Positions 9,158-19,681 of a DNA stretch of 64,000 bases are shown here, piece after piece. The notes beneath the pieces are model-generated. The model searched no databases. It was given only the letters and a program-made list of their open reading frames with translations, and was not told the origin of the DNA. How positions within the stretch are numbered: position 1 is the stretch's first letter; each line of letters opens with the position of its first letter. This DNA comes from Candidatus Pantoea haifensis (GTDB lineage Bacteria > Pseudomonadota > Gammaproteobacteria > Enterobacterales > Enterobacteriaceae), in NCBI GenBank assembly GCA_018842655.1, contig JAGTWN010000004.1, positions 1,860,001 to 1,924,000 of the forward strand, read 5' to 3'. A program made the translations under genes and the position numbers.

Positions 9158-9399
9158 TTGGACAGTGAGCTGATAAGCGTGCAGCCACAGCTACACTTGT
9201 GGCCATGGAATGCCACAGGAACACCGCGATCGCGGTAATTTGGGTTACCTTCAACAATAGTGGTATCACCATGTTCAGGGCAGGAAACACGACCACCTTT
9301 ACGGGCTACACCGATATCACCAAAGAACATGGTTGTTGAGCAAGACAGCACTTCCCCACCGTGGGTAGTTTTGTCACCGAGACGAATAATTCCTTGCAT
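9154..9399 (-). CDS. PAAR-domain spike-tip protein (copy 2)
   Basis: 81-residue PAAR protein (MQGIIRLGDKTTHGGEVLS ... CGCTLISSLSN) preceded by an AAGGAAAG ribosome site. It matches the PAAR at 6240-6497 at nearly every position up to the last few codons (LISSLPN there, LISSLSN here). Then the sequences diverge completely and this copy hits TGA. The break coincides with the start of the GH19-like remnant, so this copy probably once capped or carried another effector. It could still act as a spike tip. The two copies form a direct repeat of about 235 bp enclosing the immunity-like genes. Confidence 0.85.
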   Translation of the reverse strand: MQGIIRLGDKTTHGGEVLSCSTTMFFGDIGVARKGGRVSCPEHGDTTIVEGNPNYRDRGVPVAFHGHKCSCGCTLISSLSN

Positions 9400-9514
9400 A
9401 CTTTCCTTCGAGGAAGGATATCCAATGAATATTAATCAAGCCATTTATTTTTACTGGCACCCGAGAGAATTTTCTTTATAACAATGAAGTTTACCAATGC
9501 AAAACACCTATTTA

Positions 9515-10048
9515 TCACTCCCCATACTTACAATGAAGATATTTTTTTATTTTTGCCGCATTATCCAATGCATAGTCTGATGTTTTACCATTTGTCTTAC
9601 TTTGAAAACCAGACAAATTAGGATCCTTACCTGAATCTAAGAACAACTCATAACCTGAACCTTTAGTAACATTATATACTTTTACTTCATAGTGATATAT
9701 ATACCGCACACCATTATTGAAATAATTAACATTCCAACGCAGAAGAACAACCACATTTCTCTTTCCAGCAATAGAAGTAAAGAACACGGAGGAAACTTCA
9801 GCAGGAGCATCAGAATAACTAAATGTATCAATTATTTTGTTATACTCTCCATTTACCGATAAATAACTTTGATAAAAATTAACATCTTTTTTATCTGGAG
9901 AACTTTGAAAACAAATAAGCCCACTATTAAATGCGCTATCTTTGAATGGGCCTTGAACCATTGCATTGGGGTTATCACCACAAGCATAAAGCAATGATGA
10001 TACTAAAAACATACTTAAGGCTATAAGTTTAATTATAATATTTTCCAT
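9515..10048 (-). CDS. Putative secreted immunity protein of the lysozyme-like effector
   Basis: 177-residue exported protein; signal sequence MENIIIKLIALSMFLVSSLL followed by YACGDNP, which could be a signal-peptidase I site or a poor lipobox. I start at the ATG at 10048, with AAAGGTG about 7 nt upstream and a 1-nt gap to the effector stop (TAA at 10050-10052); a GTG at 10057 would overlap. I do not recognise the family. Small size, export, AT-richness and immediate position after a peptidoglycan-hydrolase effector are the standard features of a cognate periplasmic immunity protein. The role is therefore inferred from context only. Confidence 0.65.
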   Translation of the reverse strand: MENIIIKLIALSMFLVSSLLYACGDNPNAMVQGPFKDSAFNSGLICFQSSPDKKDVNFYQSYLSVNGEYNKIIDTFSYSDAPAEVSSVFFTSIAGKRNVVVLLRWNVNYFNNGVRYIYHYEVKVYNVTKGSGYELFLDSGKDPNLSGFQSKTNGKTSDYALDNAAKIKKYLHCKYGE

Positions 10049-10049
10049 T

Positions 10050-12310
10050 TTAATCACCTTTACCTAACTCGTTTTCGATCAACTGGGCCTCGCCTTCACG
10101 GCGTCTTATCAAACCTCGTTGATTTGACCATAAGCGTTTCATACTTCGCAGGCGGCTCGGGATTTTAATTTCATTTCCTTGTACGAAATCATCTCGTATT
10201 TCTCTCATTTCGCGTCGGCTATCTAGTGGGTCATTTGGTTTAGGGAGTGCTAATGATGGTCCACGATTGTAAATCAACGAAAGCATTGCCCCCGCACTGT
10301 CCGGTGGAAGATTAATAGCCTGTGGATAAGCATTCACAACTATTTGACAATACCTTTGCTTCAGAAACATTGCCATATCTAACGCTTTATCTTTGCTTAT
10401 AGTTATATCGGCCAGCCCATGAACGATTGATCTGGCATGATCACCTTTTTTCCAATTGCTGTCAGCAATCTTTCCACCTGCTCATTTGAGTAATAAGCAC
10501 TCAACAACTCGCGGGCTGATGATATTGTCTGTTGCCCTAAATCATAACCATATCCGACAGTTACGCCACTTGACTGATCCCCGCCTGGAACATAGGGTTT
10601 AGAGACATATGCTTCCCAAGATAAAATAAATTCTGCAGATTTTTTTGATATCCGATAAATACCTAAAGATGTATTGAAATCAATAGCATCACTATACTTT
10701 TCGGCAATAGCATTTAAAAACACCACTGGATGCATATGCCAGACAGGCGCACCGCTGCTGAATCCGTCCACCTGACTCATCCATTCCATGTCGTCAAACC
10801 ACTGTCTGACATAGTTGATGCTCAGGGGATCTATCTGTTTTAGAAACGTTCTCCAGCGGTGATGACTGCTGCCACCGAACCATTCACTGTCGTGCTTCAC
10901 CACCATTCGCGCCACGATATCCCTGACATCCAGCTCCGCATAATTAACCGCATAGCTCAGTTCTGCACCAGAAAGGCCGCCACTGTTATCGCTGTCCATT
11001 TTCCGCAGCAGGGCTTTGTAGTAGTCAGAGACCTGTTTTTCCCGGATACCGCGCTCAGGGCGTACCCACTCCGCAATTCTGGTGAACCCATTTTTGATCC
11101 AGCCTTCATGTAGCGATTTTGTCATATCGGATGTGGACGGCTCTTCAAATGTACTGAATCCTAGCTTTTTCAGATCGTACTGGCAGATATCCACGTCCAC
11201 ATCAGCTTCGCTGAGCCAGGCCCCATCCCCGATATCAAACCAGCGTTTACCGCTGCTGTCGGTGAACGGATGGCATTTGTCCTGCGGCATAATTTTGAGA
11301 ATATCTTTCTTCACCTGTCCCTTGGTTTTGGTGAAAGTATCGCCGGAACGGCTATAAATGAAGCTTTCCGGGTGGATATGAATATATTTCGGGCCGCTCT
11401 TCACCTGTGCCTTATTGCTCAGAAAATCGATCATCCGGCTGTCGGTGCTGAGTACTTCAACATGTACGAACGCACTTTTCTCTACACCGTGCATGTCACA
11501 AGGAGCAATATCTTCCGCCAGGTAGCCCACAGCATCGCCTGCCGCAACCTTCATTTTAGTTGCAGGTTTAACGACGGTATCAAATGTGCCCTGTGCAACA
11601 GCCTGCTGCATCCAGGCCGGCAGATGTGCCCTCTGCTCACCCACGGAGGTCACATATTGCGGGCCGAGCGACATCCAGAACGCCATGCCTGTCATTTCAG
11701 ATTTGCTGTTCAGCATCCGGGCAAGCCCAAACGTCTGCTTCTGTCCCTTAAGATCGAAGATGATCTCACGCAGCACACTGACGCAGTCGCCGGTTTTCAG
11801 TTTATTCTTCGCAACCGGAGCCTTATCTCCGTCTTTTTCTTTGCCGGTATATTCACGCTTACTCAGCCCGTTACCCTTCTCACTAACCTTATACAGCCGG
11901 TGTTTTGGAAAGGCTGAGAGCGGAGCAAGCCCGATATACAGCGAGTAAAAGTCGAAGCTGTTATCCTTCTTTCCGGGATCCGGAATACTGGTCGACTTGA
12001 CCAGCACAAACGTACTGGAATACTGCAGCGGATTATTGATGTATTTACCGGTCAGATAGTCCTGATTAATACGCCAGGCTACCACTTCGCCGCCTGCCAT
12101 AAACTGAAGCGGCACTGCAGAGTCTGCAGTCTCCTTTGTCAGCACGGAGCCAGGGGCGCTCTTACTGGTGATGTGGATCCCGCCGTGCCACATGTTATTA
12201 GTCCCGGCCAGCCAGGACCCGTGTGGTTCCTGAAAGAGCGGCTTCATCATGTCATCCACGGTGGCGTAGTTATCGCCATTCGCTTTTCGGGCAGGAAAGC
12301 AGATTTTCAT
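10050..12310 (-). CDS. VgrG-linked T6SS effector with EF-hand and lysozyme-like domain, split by a frameshift
   Basis: Directly follows vgrG (stop 12322, start 12310, AAGGA ribosome site). Full length 753 residues after adding one A to the A6 run (minus strand) at 10446-10451, which turns AIGKK into KGDHARSIVHGLADITISKD and joins the two pieces. Residues 1-290 form a beta-rich region with HGGIHIT (about 42) and FVHVEV (about 281), reminiscent of a degenerate M23-like fold. A canonical EF-hand loop lies at about 439-450 (DSDNSGGLSGAE). From about 553 the sequence ISKKSAEFILSWEAYVSKP...GVTVGYGYDLG has the Glu-Asp-Thr spacing of T4-lysozyme/pesticin-type muramidases (E566, D578, T584). It probably cleaves peptidoglycan in the target periplasm. 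The immunity gene follows after 1 nt. Confidence 0.75.
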
Positions 12311-12321
12311 ACCAGTTATCC

Positions 12322-14676
12322 TTAACGTGAAGGGATATTACGTGTTTTGGCCGGCGTCACGCTGGCATTCGTCTGGCTGAACTGCGGCGGCGTAGTGCCC
12401 ATACTGCCGCCCGCCATCGGTGAGCGGTAATGCGCAGATTTGACCAGGTAATCACCCGGGGTTTCTTCCAGAATGCCCCCGTTGTCCAGCGTGATACTGG
12501 AGCCGCCGCCGTTGAGTCGCAGTTTAGGCGCACTGATGAGCAGCTCATCCTTGTTACTGCTGATGGTAAAAAGCAGCTCCGATGTCATCTCCATTGAACT
12601 CGTCTCTGCGCGAACTTCAACATCCCCCTGACTGGCAATCAGCTTCGCCCCGGACTGATGGGCAAACAGCCCGACAGACTCACTGGCGGCCAGCGTGATG
12701 TTCTTCATTGCCCCCATATCCAGATGCTGACCCGCACTCAGGATGGTGTTCTGCTTGCTGGTCATCTGAATGTGCTCCCCGAAGTGAACGCCACGCCCTG
12801 CGGTGCACTGCCCAGCAGGGCGGCGGACTGAAGGTCTCTCAGGCGGTTTTCCAGCAGACTGTTCTGGCTTTCAAGGTCGCATGTGAGTGCCTGAGCCTGC
12901 TGCGCTAGCAGATTGAGCCGCTTCATTTCGGTCGCTGACTGATGCAGGCGCTCAATCGCCGGCGCCATGTCCAGCATTTTGCCCTGTGCCGCTGTCTGCG
13001 CATCTGCGGTCAGGAACATACCTCTTCCGGCGCGCAGCGCCCGAACTCATCGGTGCGCAGTTCAAAGCCGGTACCGCGTGGCTCACGCTGAGCGTCCACC
13101 ACATGACCGCCGTTAAGCTGCGTTTTTCCGTAGGGTGTTGCCAGCTTGAAATGCTCTTCCTGACGCTTATCTTCCAGGCGAAGTTTATTGTCCCCCGCCG
13201 TACGCCAGACGTTTCGCGTGTGATTGTCATGGGTGACGTGATCAGGGTGTTCGGAGTCATGCAGGGCGTGGGCGATGTACGGCCTGTCCGGATCCCCGCT
13301 GTCAAACATCACGGAGACTTCAGTGCCGTCGAGCAGCGGGGAGTGGAAACCGTAAGTATCCCCGGCATACGGTTTGGCCAGGCGAAGCCAGATGTAGGCA
13401 TACCCCTGTTCGGTGCTGTTACGATCAAAATCAAGTCGGACGCGGTAGCGCCCCTGATTGTCGAGGTAAGCATATGTATCGTGTTTCTCATCGCTCTCCA
13501 CCCGTGCAGGCAGGGAGCCAGCCATCACCGGACGATTCAGCAGCGCAGGGCGGTAACAAACCGTTTCGTTGTAAGGGATGCCAGTAAAGCGCAACTGGAA
13601 GCCCTTATCGCGTGCACCTGAGGTGTGAATACCGGTGATGACGATGCCGTTCTTCAGCGAGTCAGGCAGTCCACTGCCCTGTGGCTCCAGCACCTCGCCG
13701 GGTGCCAGTACCGGACTGCTTGCCCGCCCTGTTACCGTCTGCTGAGCATTAAGGTAACGTTCGTGACGCAGACGGGCATACCAGGCTCCACCTTCCGGGG
13801 TCTCTGCATCGCCTTCGCTCAGGAACGGCTCAGCGTAGTGATACACCTCACCTGTGGTGGCGCCCCTTCCTGCCGCATGGTGGCGGAACTGTCCAGCGGT
13901 GTCAGGGCTTCACGGTAGTTATAATCACGGGTGGCAACACTGCCGGTGACTACCCGATCTTCCGGGCTGATATCCCAGACGCTTTCCTGGCCATTATCAC
14001 TGGTGCGCGAAGGCGGGATCACCGGGAGTTTGACGCCAAACTGGTACTGCATCTGGCTGTCCTGGAAAATCACCACATCCTGTTCAATTCGGCTGTCCAT
14101 TCCAAAACGCCAGAAGATACCCACCTCAGCCAGCAGACGCTGTACAAATTCCAGATCCGTTTCACGCCACTGGGTAATGAGTTCCCGGACCGGGTAATGC
14201 TGTGATAAGCGGAAGTCAAAATCGGTCCCCTCCAGTCCGTGGGATCGCAGGATCTTCTCGACCACTTCCGGTACCGACTGATTCAGATACACTTCGCTGC
14301 GTTGGGTGTGCTGCATCAGGGCGACACGCGGCACGAGTCGCAGGGCATAGGTAATTTCATCCCCTGACATGGAGATCCGACGGAATGAATCAACCACACC
14401 GTACACCGTGCGCACCGGCATAGCAGGCGTGTCATTAAACAATGGCGTCTGGAAGGTGAAGGATGCCGGTTTCAGCATCATCTCATTGCTGGCAATGCTC
14501 GCCGCACAGGTGAAGGTGACATCGTAATGCCACGGCTGGCTCAGCGTTTCACTGGCGCGAAAGCGCAGCACATCCAGGAAATGTGTACAGTCATGCACAT
14601 CCACCCGATAGCGTGACAGGCTCAGGGCTTCATCGATCGCCTTCTGCGCCAGACTACTTAAGCTTTCAATCATCAT
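12322..14676 (-). CDS. vgrG: T6SS spike protein VgrG (TssI), interrupted by three frameshifts
   Basis: Spike trimer that carries PAAR and effectors. Once repaired the protein is 785 residues: N-terminal gp27-like part (from [20 protein letters not shown]), gp5-like OB/beta-helix part (LNAQQTV..., YGFHSPLLDGTEV, DSGDPDRPYIAHALHD), then a DUF2345 C-terminal domain (ASQGDVEVRAETSSM...). Three one-base losses in G tracts (minus strand) occur at 13863-13866, 13040-13042 and 12777-12780. Adding one G at each restores GATTGEVYHYAEP, DEFGALRAGRGMFLTAD and TSGEHIQMTSKQN. The start overlaps the clpV stop. The tail after DUF2345 (about 45 residues) is probably the effector-docking region for the downstream gene. 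Confidence 0.9.
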
Positions 14677-17334
14677 TCACCTCCGGCTGTGTTTTCTGCT
14701 CAATATCAAACTCCAGCACGATGCCCTCTTCTTCATCCCAGCCGAGTGTCAGGGAGTGTGGTTTTTGTTTCGCAGCCATATACGTTAAGAGCTGCTGGCT
14801 CAGTACCGGCAGGATTTGCTGGTTGAGTATGCTGTCGACGTTGCGCGCACCGGTATCCGGCAGCAGACAGGCGGAAGTGAGTGCGTCATACAGACTTTCA
14901 CCAATATTCGTAGCCAGGCCATAATGGCGGTGCAGACGCTTGCTGACCTGCGCCAGTTTCATCTTCACAATCGTGCGCATGGCAGGTTCCGCTAACGGTC
15001 GGTAGATGACAGTCTGGAAGCGGGCCAGCAATGCAGGCTGAAAGTGGTCACGCAGGATCGGCCGCAGCAGTTCGTGCAGGTCTGCTTCGGTGGCGTCCGG
15101 CTGCTCATCAAGCAGTTGCATCAGAGGGTCGCTGCCGAGGTTGGAGGTCATCAGGATAACCGTGTTACGAAAGTCAATTTCCCGACCTTCTCCATCACGC
15201 ATAAAACCGCGATCGAAGACCTGATAGAACAGGTTCATCACGTCACGGTGCGCCTTTTCCACTTCATCGAGCAACACCACGCTGTACGGACATTTGCGTA
15301 CCGCTTCGGTCAGAATACCGCCCTGACCATAACCCACGTAGCCCGGCGGCGAGCCTTTCAACTGCGAGACGGTATGCGGCTCCTGATATTCCGACAAATT
15401 GATGGTGATGAGGGACTTCTCGCCGCCGTACAGCACATCCGCCAGTGCCAGCGCGGTTTCGGTTTTACCCACACCGCTCGGACCGACCAGCAGAAACACG
15501 CCCTGGGGGCCATTCTCGGACGTGAGTCCGGTTTTGGCCGCGCGCAGACGCTGCGCGATGGCGTTGAGGGCAACATCCTGACCGACCACGCGCTTGCCGA
15601 TTTCATTTTCAAGGCTCAGCAATTCGGTCTGCTCGTCCTTCATCAGCGAGGAGAGCGGCACGCCCGTCCAGTCGGCAATCACGTTGGCGACGGTGCGTAC
15701 ATCCACATCCACGGAGAGTAACGGGTTACTGTGCTGCATGCTGCTCAGTTCCTGTCGCAGCTTATGAGCCTCACTCTGGCGGGAGATATCCTGGCGGCTT
15801 TCCAGTACCTGTCTGGTGAGTGTGAGTTCCTGACCGTACTGTGTCTCCAGCTCTGCCAGTGCAACAATAAGGCTGTTCTCTTCCTGCTCAATGACAGTCA
15901 TACGTTCACCGTGGATCTGATTACCCACAGCGATATCTTCCAGCAGCGCCTGCTTCTCCATTTCCAGAGAGGTCATTTGCGAGCGGATGCGGGTCAGCTG
16001 TTCCGGTACGGTGTCGAGGCTCATGCGCACGCGGGCGCTCGCGGTATCCAGTAAATCCACCGCCTTGTCCGGCAGCTGGCGGCCTGTCAAATAGCGGCGG
16101 GACAGCGTGACGGCGGCGCGCACGGCCTCGTCAGTGATATGCACGACGTGGTGTTCGGCGTAGCGGGATTTCAGGCCACGCAGCATCAGACACGCCAAGT
16201 CATCATCCGGCTCATCCACTTTGACCCTCTGGAAGCGGCGCTCCAGTGCGGCATCGCGTTCGAAGTACTGCTTATATTCGGACCAGGTGGTGGCAGCGAT
16301 GGTGCGCAGTTCACCACGGGCGAGTGCCGGTTTCAGCAGGTTAGCCGCATCCGTACCCCCGCCTGGTTGCCCGCGCCAATGATGGTGTGGGCTTCATCGA
16401 TAAACAGCAGGATCGGCACTGGCGACTGCTGCACGGCGTCGATGACATTTTTCAGGCGCTGTTCAAATTCACCTTTCACGCCAGCGCCTGCCTGTAACAG
16501 GCCGAGGTCAAGGGCGCGCAGGATAACCGGTTTGAGGGATTCAGGTACGTTGCCTTCAGCAATACGCAGCGCCAGGCCCTCCACCAGCGCGGTTTTGCCG
16601 ACACCGGGTTCCCCAACCAGAATCGGGTTGTTTTTGCGGCGACGTGAGAGAATATCCACCATCTGGCGAATTTCGGTGTCACGGCCGAACACCGGATCAA
16701 TCTTGCCTTCTCTGGCTTTGGCGGTGACGTCGAGGGTGAATTTATCCAGCGCGTTCTGAAGAGCCGGGGTCAGTTCACCCTCTTTCAGTCCTGCTCCGAT
16801 GGGACGTCCGACAAACGCCACTTCACCGCCGTAGCTCTGCGCCAGTTCCGCTTCCTGCTGCATCTCAGGACGCTCATCTGACTGCGCATCGAGCAGCGGG
16901 CGCAGACGTTCCAGTTGACTCTGGCCCAGGGTCAGCAATGGCCACAGACCATCACAGCAGGCCAGTCGTGGGTTGTCCGTCAGCGCCATCAGCAGGTGAA
17001 CACTGCGGATATTCTCCTCCCCGGCAAGCGAGGCCAGCAGCCAGGCTTCCTGCATCATTTTCTGGATATCGGCGGATAACTGCGGGCGGCTGCGTACCGA
17101 GCGCGGTTGATTATCCAGCCAGCCGAGCAAATCTTGCCACAGCGCATCCATATCCCACTCATAACGGCGCGCCAGCACCATCAGGTCACCTTCCCCCTGC
17201 TCAAGTAATTTCAGCAGCCAGTGCTCAGGCAAAATTTCCGCATGCGCGCGGGTCTGGCAAAGCGAGGCCGCCCCTTCCATCGCTCGGGCACAGTAAGGGT
17301 TCAGACGTCGCAACAGGATGGCTGGATTTTCCAT
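14666..17334 (-). CDS. clpV: T6SS sheath-recycling ATPase ClpV (TssH), split by a frameshift
   Basis: AAA+ ATPase of the Clp/Hsp100 class that disassembles contracted TssB/TssC sheaths. 889 residues when one G is restored to the run at 16356-16360 (GNQAG then [17 protein letters not shown]). Visible: Clp-N region (residues 1-160), AAA1 Walker A GEPGVGKT and Walker B LLFIDEAH, a middle coiled-coil region, AAA2 Walker A GPSGVGKT and Walker [12 protein letters not shown], and a D2-small domain. The start [20 protein letters not shown] has an AGAGAG site upstream. It lies between hcp and vgrG, a common T6SS order. The stop overlaps the vgrG start (GGAGGTGAATGATG), so the vgrG ribosome site lies within clpV. 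Confidence 0.93.
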
Positions 17335-17438
17335 GAATCTCTCTCTTTGTCGGTTGCTGGACACGCTACCGCCCATCGCTGTTTCCCGTGATGGGGACCA
17401 AAGCGCATACGGTCAGGCTGGCAGTTTGTGGGTTCTTT

Positions 17439-17468
17439 GCTGAATGTCCGCGCAGACAGGCATTCAGC
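17439..17468 (-). repeat. Inverted repeat between hcp and clpV
   Basis: GCTGAATG and CATTCAGC enclose 14 nt, forming a second hairpin just downstream of the hcp terminator. It may act in mRNA 3'-end protection or as part of a tandem attenuator. No function is proven. Confidence 0.4.
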
Positions 17469-17502
17469 AAAAGAAAAAGCGGACAGAGAAGCTCTGTCCG
17501 CT
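17468..17502 (-). terminator. Rho-independent (possibly partial) terminator after hcp
   Basis: An 11-bp stem AGCGGACAGAG / CTCTGTCCGCT with a 3-nt loop (17478-17502) is followed on the minus strand by TTTTTCTTTT. It lies 7 nt downstream of the hcp stop, inside an otherwise continuous T6SS operon. It would let hcp mRNA accumulate over clpV-tssA mRNA, as expected for the abundant tube protein. Confidence 0.7.
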
Positions 17503-17508
17503 CGTGAC

Positions 17509-18000
17509 TTACGCGGTGGCGCGTTCGTTCCAGGAATCGGAATGAATGATGTTGCCGTCTTTGTAGGTCCAGGTGATTTTTTCGTAGCGCAGTTCGATCT
17601 GCTCGAGGTGGTTATGCTTCTCGTAAGCAGGATCCTTGATGTCATGCATTACAGGCGCTACTTTCACCACTTTCACGTTCTCGAGTTTGGTGTTGAAGTA
17701 CTCCACTTCCTGACCCGCGTCGTTGATTTTGTACCACTTGAATTCAGCAGACTTCAGGGTCTGACCGGTGGTCACTGCCTTGAACAGATATGGGCTGGAG
17801 GAGTCGATTTCCTTGGTAAATTTGAACGGCGTGTGGATACGGGTGCCGGTCAGCTTACCGGTGTTGTTGTCGGTCGGGATGTACAGGTTATGCGCCTGTG
17901 CCACCACCTCAATGCTGCCGTCACGATCCTGAACGTCCACAGACCCTTTGATGTCTGCGCCGCCGTCGTCTTTCAGCCAAAGATAAACAGGAATTGCCAT
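17509..18000 (-). CDS. hcp: T6SS tube protein Hcp (TssD)
   Basis: 163-residue Hcp. It polymerises as hexameric rings to make the inner tube and is exported with each firing. The sequence starts MAIPVYLWLKDDGGADIKGS with the EVVAQAHNLYIPTD strand and the family pattern HTPFKFTKEIDSSSPYLFKA; it ends with LRYEKITWTYKDGNIIHSDS. GGAGAG precedes the ATG. It is the only structural gene in this half of the cluster followed by a strong hairpin. Intact and highly typical, so function is not in doubt. Confidence 0.95.
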   Translation of the reverse strand: MAIPVYLWLKDDGGADIKGSVDVQDRDGSIEVVAQAHNLYIPTDNNTGKLTGTRIHTPFKFTKEIDSSSPYLFKAVTTGQTLKSAEFKWYKINDAGQEVEYFNTKLENVKVVKVAPVMHDIKDPAYEKHNHLEQIELRYEKITWTYKDGNIIHSDSWNERATA

Positions 18001-18005
18001 CGGAT

Positions 18006-19681
18006 TTACTCTCCATTGTGTTGAGAAACGTCATCATCCTGCGATGACGCCGGGGTTTTGCCGGGTATCTGACAGGCGTTAGCCTGCGGTACCAGACTGA
18101 TTTCGACACGGCGGTTAAGCGCACGCCCTTCCGGGGTGTCGTTGGTTGCGATCGGACGGCTTTCACCATAGCCCTGCACCGCAAAACAGCTTTCCGGCAC
18201 CTCACCGGTGTCACGCATCCAGTCGCGCACCGCTGCGGCACGTTTCAGGGAGAGCGTCTGGTTCAGCTGCGGATTGCCGGTGTGATCGGTATGGCCGGAC
18301 ACGACAATCAGCCAGCCCGGTTTGGCCTTAACACCCACCAAAGAATTGACCAGCATTTTGGTGGAGCCGGCTTTCAGCGCCGATTTGCCGGAATCGAACA
18401 GCGACATGCTGTCGAGGCGGATAATTTTCGGGATTGGTTTGGGTTTTGGTGGCGCTGGTGGTGGAATCCAGGTATCAATGGCCTGCTGAACGCTCAGCCA
18501 TAAACGTTCACCCGGATAGAGTCCCAAACCGTAACGCTGCGGTTCCCCCTGGCGCTGCCAGCGTTCCAGCAGCAAGGCATTCTGTTGCAGGGCATGCAGT
18601 GACTGCGCTTTCGGTGCGTAGTGCGTCATTGGAATGGCATACCAACGCTGCAGATCGGAGGCGATTCGCCCGATAAGAGACTGGTTGTGCAGCGCAGACA
18701 GGCCAAGTGCACTGAGAATGCAAAGCAGCAGGAACATCACCACCCAACGCCCGGTTTTCCCGCCCTGAAGCGGCATGGCATAGGGGTAAGCAATGGCAGA
18801 ACCGGATCGGCAAAATGCCACAGCGCCGGATACGTTGCGGTCGCTGTCGGAGGTAACAATTTTGAATGACGGAACAGCCACTGCGGCCAGACAGCTTCTG
18901 TCAAAGTACGAACTGCGCCGCTACGGACAACTACCGCGAACGGCGTGATGGCCGGATACAGTCGGTCTGCTTTTGTCAGTTCTTCCATCATTACCTGTTG
19001 CAGCATGCTAATCGCATGAGACAGATACGGCAGACAGGTCACGTTTTCAGGCAGAGTTCGCCACTCCTCCAGCGTCTGTGCAGATTCATCCGTCGGGCAG
19101 ACCAGCGGCGTTTTGCCCCGAATCACAATCCACGGCGTTTCCGGCCCGGAAAACTCGCCAGCCAGCACGACAGGGGGCAGATAACCGGAAAGATTCTTCA
19201 GCTTTTGCACCTGCTGGCGCAGAACCTTCAGGGAAGCACGCAGCAGCCCTTCATCCCCGTGCAAATCCGGCAGGCAGCGGAACATCACTACCAGTTGCCC
19301 AGCCATGCGGGGTTCACGTGCCAGCAAAGGGTCAGCAAACTTGCTTAGCTGATCCGTTGAATCGACTTTCAGATAACAGCCATGCGCCGTGGTGCGGCAT
19401 CCGCCATGCGCAAACAGATGATCGTCAAGATCGCCACATACCAGCAAAACCGGCCCGGTAAAACCTGCTGGCGGAGACTCTCCCTCATCTGCCTCCTGCC
19501 CGACGGGCTTCTGGCGACGATAGCGGCGAGGTATCAGCAGCAGCGCCATAATCAGCCCTGCCAGCGTCAGCACACTTTTGACCAGCACGGAGAAATTCAC
19601 AAATCCCCAAATCACCCAGAGCGCGGCAGTCAGACAAATCAGCACCGGAAATGCAGCCCGTAACAGTGCAGATATTCGCAT
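18006..19681 (-). CDS. T6SS-associated OmpA-domain inner-membrane protein, split by a frameshift
   Basis: Membrane protein that couples the TssL/TssM complex to peptidoglycan. The ATG (19679-19681) overlaps the tssL stop (TGATG). Two N-terminal TM segments (about residues 8-55) are followed by a cytoplasmic part containing GPVLLVCGDLDDHLFAHGG, another TM (WVVMFLLLCILSALGLSAL), a Pro/Lys-rich linker (PPPAPPKPKPIPK) and a C-terminal OmpA-like domain (LFDSGKSALKAGS; VVSGHTDHTGNPQLNQTLSL; NRRVEISL). The two frames join if one G is added around 18759-18765, giving 558 residues. It could be described as a second TssL-type subunit with a peptidoglycan anchor. Confidence 0.82.

Noticed and set aside
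12762-13019. Separate small coiled-coil gene within the vgrG locus
   Set aside because: It is the middle of VgrG, separated only by two G-run frameshifts.
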